Part shown: positions 6,290 through 7,062 of the stretch, in pieces | Layout of the letters: every line of letters starts with the position of its first letter | Position numbering within the stretch: the first letter of the stretch is position 1 | Origin: Candidatus Parcubacteria bacterium | GTDB lineage: Bacteria > Patescibacteria > Paceibacteria > UBA6257 > HR35 | Assembly (NCBI GenBank): GCA_026004535.1 | Contig: BPJI01000012.1 | Coordinates: 1 to 7,062 of the forward strand | Direction: 5' to 3' | DNA: 7,062 bases | Made by a program: the position numbers and the translations under genes | The notes under the pieces: generated by a model | The model's input: only the letters and a program-made list of their open reading frames with translations | What the model was told of the DNA's origin: nothing | The model's database searches: none

Positions 6290-7060
6290 ATGAAAAATGA
6301 TATATTAGTTTCAGTTTGTATGACGGTATATAATCAGGAAAAATTTGTTAATACAGCAATAGATAGTGTATTAATGCAAAAAGTAAATTTTGATTATGAA
6401 ATAATTATTGGGGATGACGGCTCAACCGATAATTCCAAAGAAATAATTAAAGAATATAAATTAAACTACCCTGACAAAATAAAACTAATTTTACATGACA
6501 GGAATACCGGTTTAATTCAAAATCTGGTAGATACATTAAATGAATGTAAGGGTAAATATGTTGCCTGGCTTCAGTGTGATGATTACTGGGTTGATCCTCT
6601 TAAACTCCAGAAACAAATTGAAATAATGGAAGCAAAACCTGAGTATTCCATGTGTTTTACTGCAAGGAATGTAGTTGATTTTTCGAATAACATAATACGA
6701 ATTGAGAGATATCCTAATAAAATTTATACTACAAAAGATGTAGTGAATGGTTTCATTCCTTCAACTCAAACAATTGTTTTAAGAAATTATAGCGACCTTG
6801 GTAAATTTCTAATTAAAAATAAATCTAACCTATCAGATGATAGATTAGTTGCTTATTATTGCTCTTTAATGGGTGATATTTATTATCTCGATGAAATCAC
6901 CTCTTGTTACCGGGAATCGGGGGTGGGAATATGGTCATCGTTTAGTCCACAAAAGAAGAGAGAGGTAAGATTAGAGAGGTTCAGAGAATTCTATAAAATT
7001 CTTGGGATTGAAGAGAATAACATTAATTTAATTGACCGTGGCTTATATGAGTTTCATTCC
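6290..7060 (+). CDS. Family 2 glycosyltransferase, 3' end outside window
   Basis: This reading frame is open from the ATG at 6290 through the right edge; 257 whole codons are visible and no stop is reached. It encodes a GT-A fold GT2 enzyme: ILVSVCMTVYNQEKFV (5-20) at strand 1, IIIGDDGSTDNS (38-49), the metal-binding LQCDDYWVDPLKLQKQ (94-109, Asp97/Asp98), an LSDDRL acceptor-side segment (181-186), and SCYRESGVGIW (205-215). The N-terminal half resembles the GT2 at 4715-5623 in several blocks (LMQK, the DDYWxDPxKLQKQ site), but the proteins differ widely elsewhere, so they are family relatives rather than a recent duplication. It has its own good ribosome site. The donor sugar is unknown. It may be read from the same operon transcript across the relic; no convincing promoter was seen upstream. 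Confidence 0.94.
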   Translation, partial: MKNDILVSVCMTVYNQEKFVNTAIDSVLMQKVNFDYEIIIGDDGSTDNSKEIIKEYKLNYPDKIKLILHDRNTGLIQNLVDTLNECKGKYVAWLQCDDYWVDPLKLQKQIEIMEAKPEYSMCFTARNVVDFSNNIIRIERYPNKIYTTKDVVNGFIPSTQTIVLRNYSDLGKFLIKNKSNLSDDRLVAYYCSLMGDIYYLDEITSCYRESGVGIWSSFSPQKKREVRLERFREFYKILGIEENNINLIDRGLYEFHS

Positions 7061-7062
7061 CG

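Noticed and set aside
1..7062. CRISPR arrays, tRNA/rRNA genes, insertion sequences, attachment sites
   Set aside because: No regularly spaced repeats, tRNA-like folds, transposase motifs or terminal inverted repeats with target duplications were seen on either strand.

Overview
The window is a 7.06 kb piece of an AT-rich bacterial surface-polysaccharide (O-antigen or capsule type) locus, with every gene on the plus strand. The strong A/T bias, the mix of a WbqC-family gene with DegT-fold aminotransferases and FkbM methyltransferases, and the frequent lack of Shine-Dalgarno sequences suggest the Bacteroidota/Chlorobiota (Ignavibacteria-like) group. That placement is an inference; there is no rRNA or housekeeping marker here.

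Layout. Positions 2-5623 hold a tight chain of six genes that overlap by 1 to 8 nt, so they are probably one translationally coupled operon segment: (1) the C-terminal part of a DegT/DnrJ/EryC1/StrS sugar aminotransferase of the FdtB/QdtB/VioA kind, cut by the left edge; (2) a WbqC-family protein; (3) a short divergent DegT-fold PLP protein; (4) an ATP-grasp ligase fused to a HAD-type domain; (5) an FkbM-type methyltransferase with an extra N-terminal Rossmann-like domain; (6) a family 2 glycosyltransferase. A 666-nt stretch without an intact gene follows (5624-6289), then a second family 2 glycosyltransferase (6290 to the right edge, incomplete).

The gap is not empty. Read in one frame from about 5630 to 6064, with a tail in another frame to 6285, it gives the ordered motif series of the C-terminal domain of a GT4 (Glycos_transf_1) glycosyltransferase, broken by about 15 in-frame stops. 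I call it a decayed GT4 gene whose N-terminal half is missing, consistent with gene replacement at the junction with gene 6.

Working model (inference): gene 1 makes a nucleotide-linked amino-6-deoxysugar. WbqC, the divergent PLP protein and the ATP-grasp/HAD protein make or attach a substituent, possibly an aminoacyl group on the sugar amine. FkbM may O-methylate, and the two GT2 enzymes assemble the repeat unit. The uncharacterised WbqC / PLP / ATP-grasp-HAD trio is the best candidate for an undescribed modification system.
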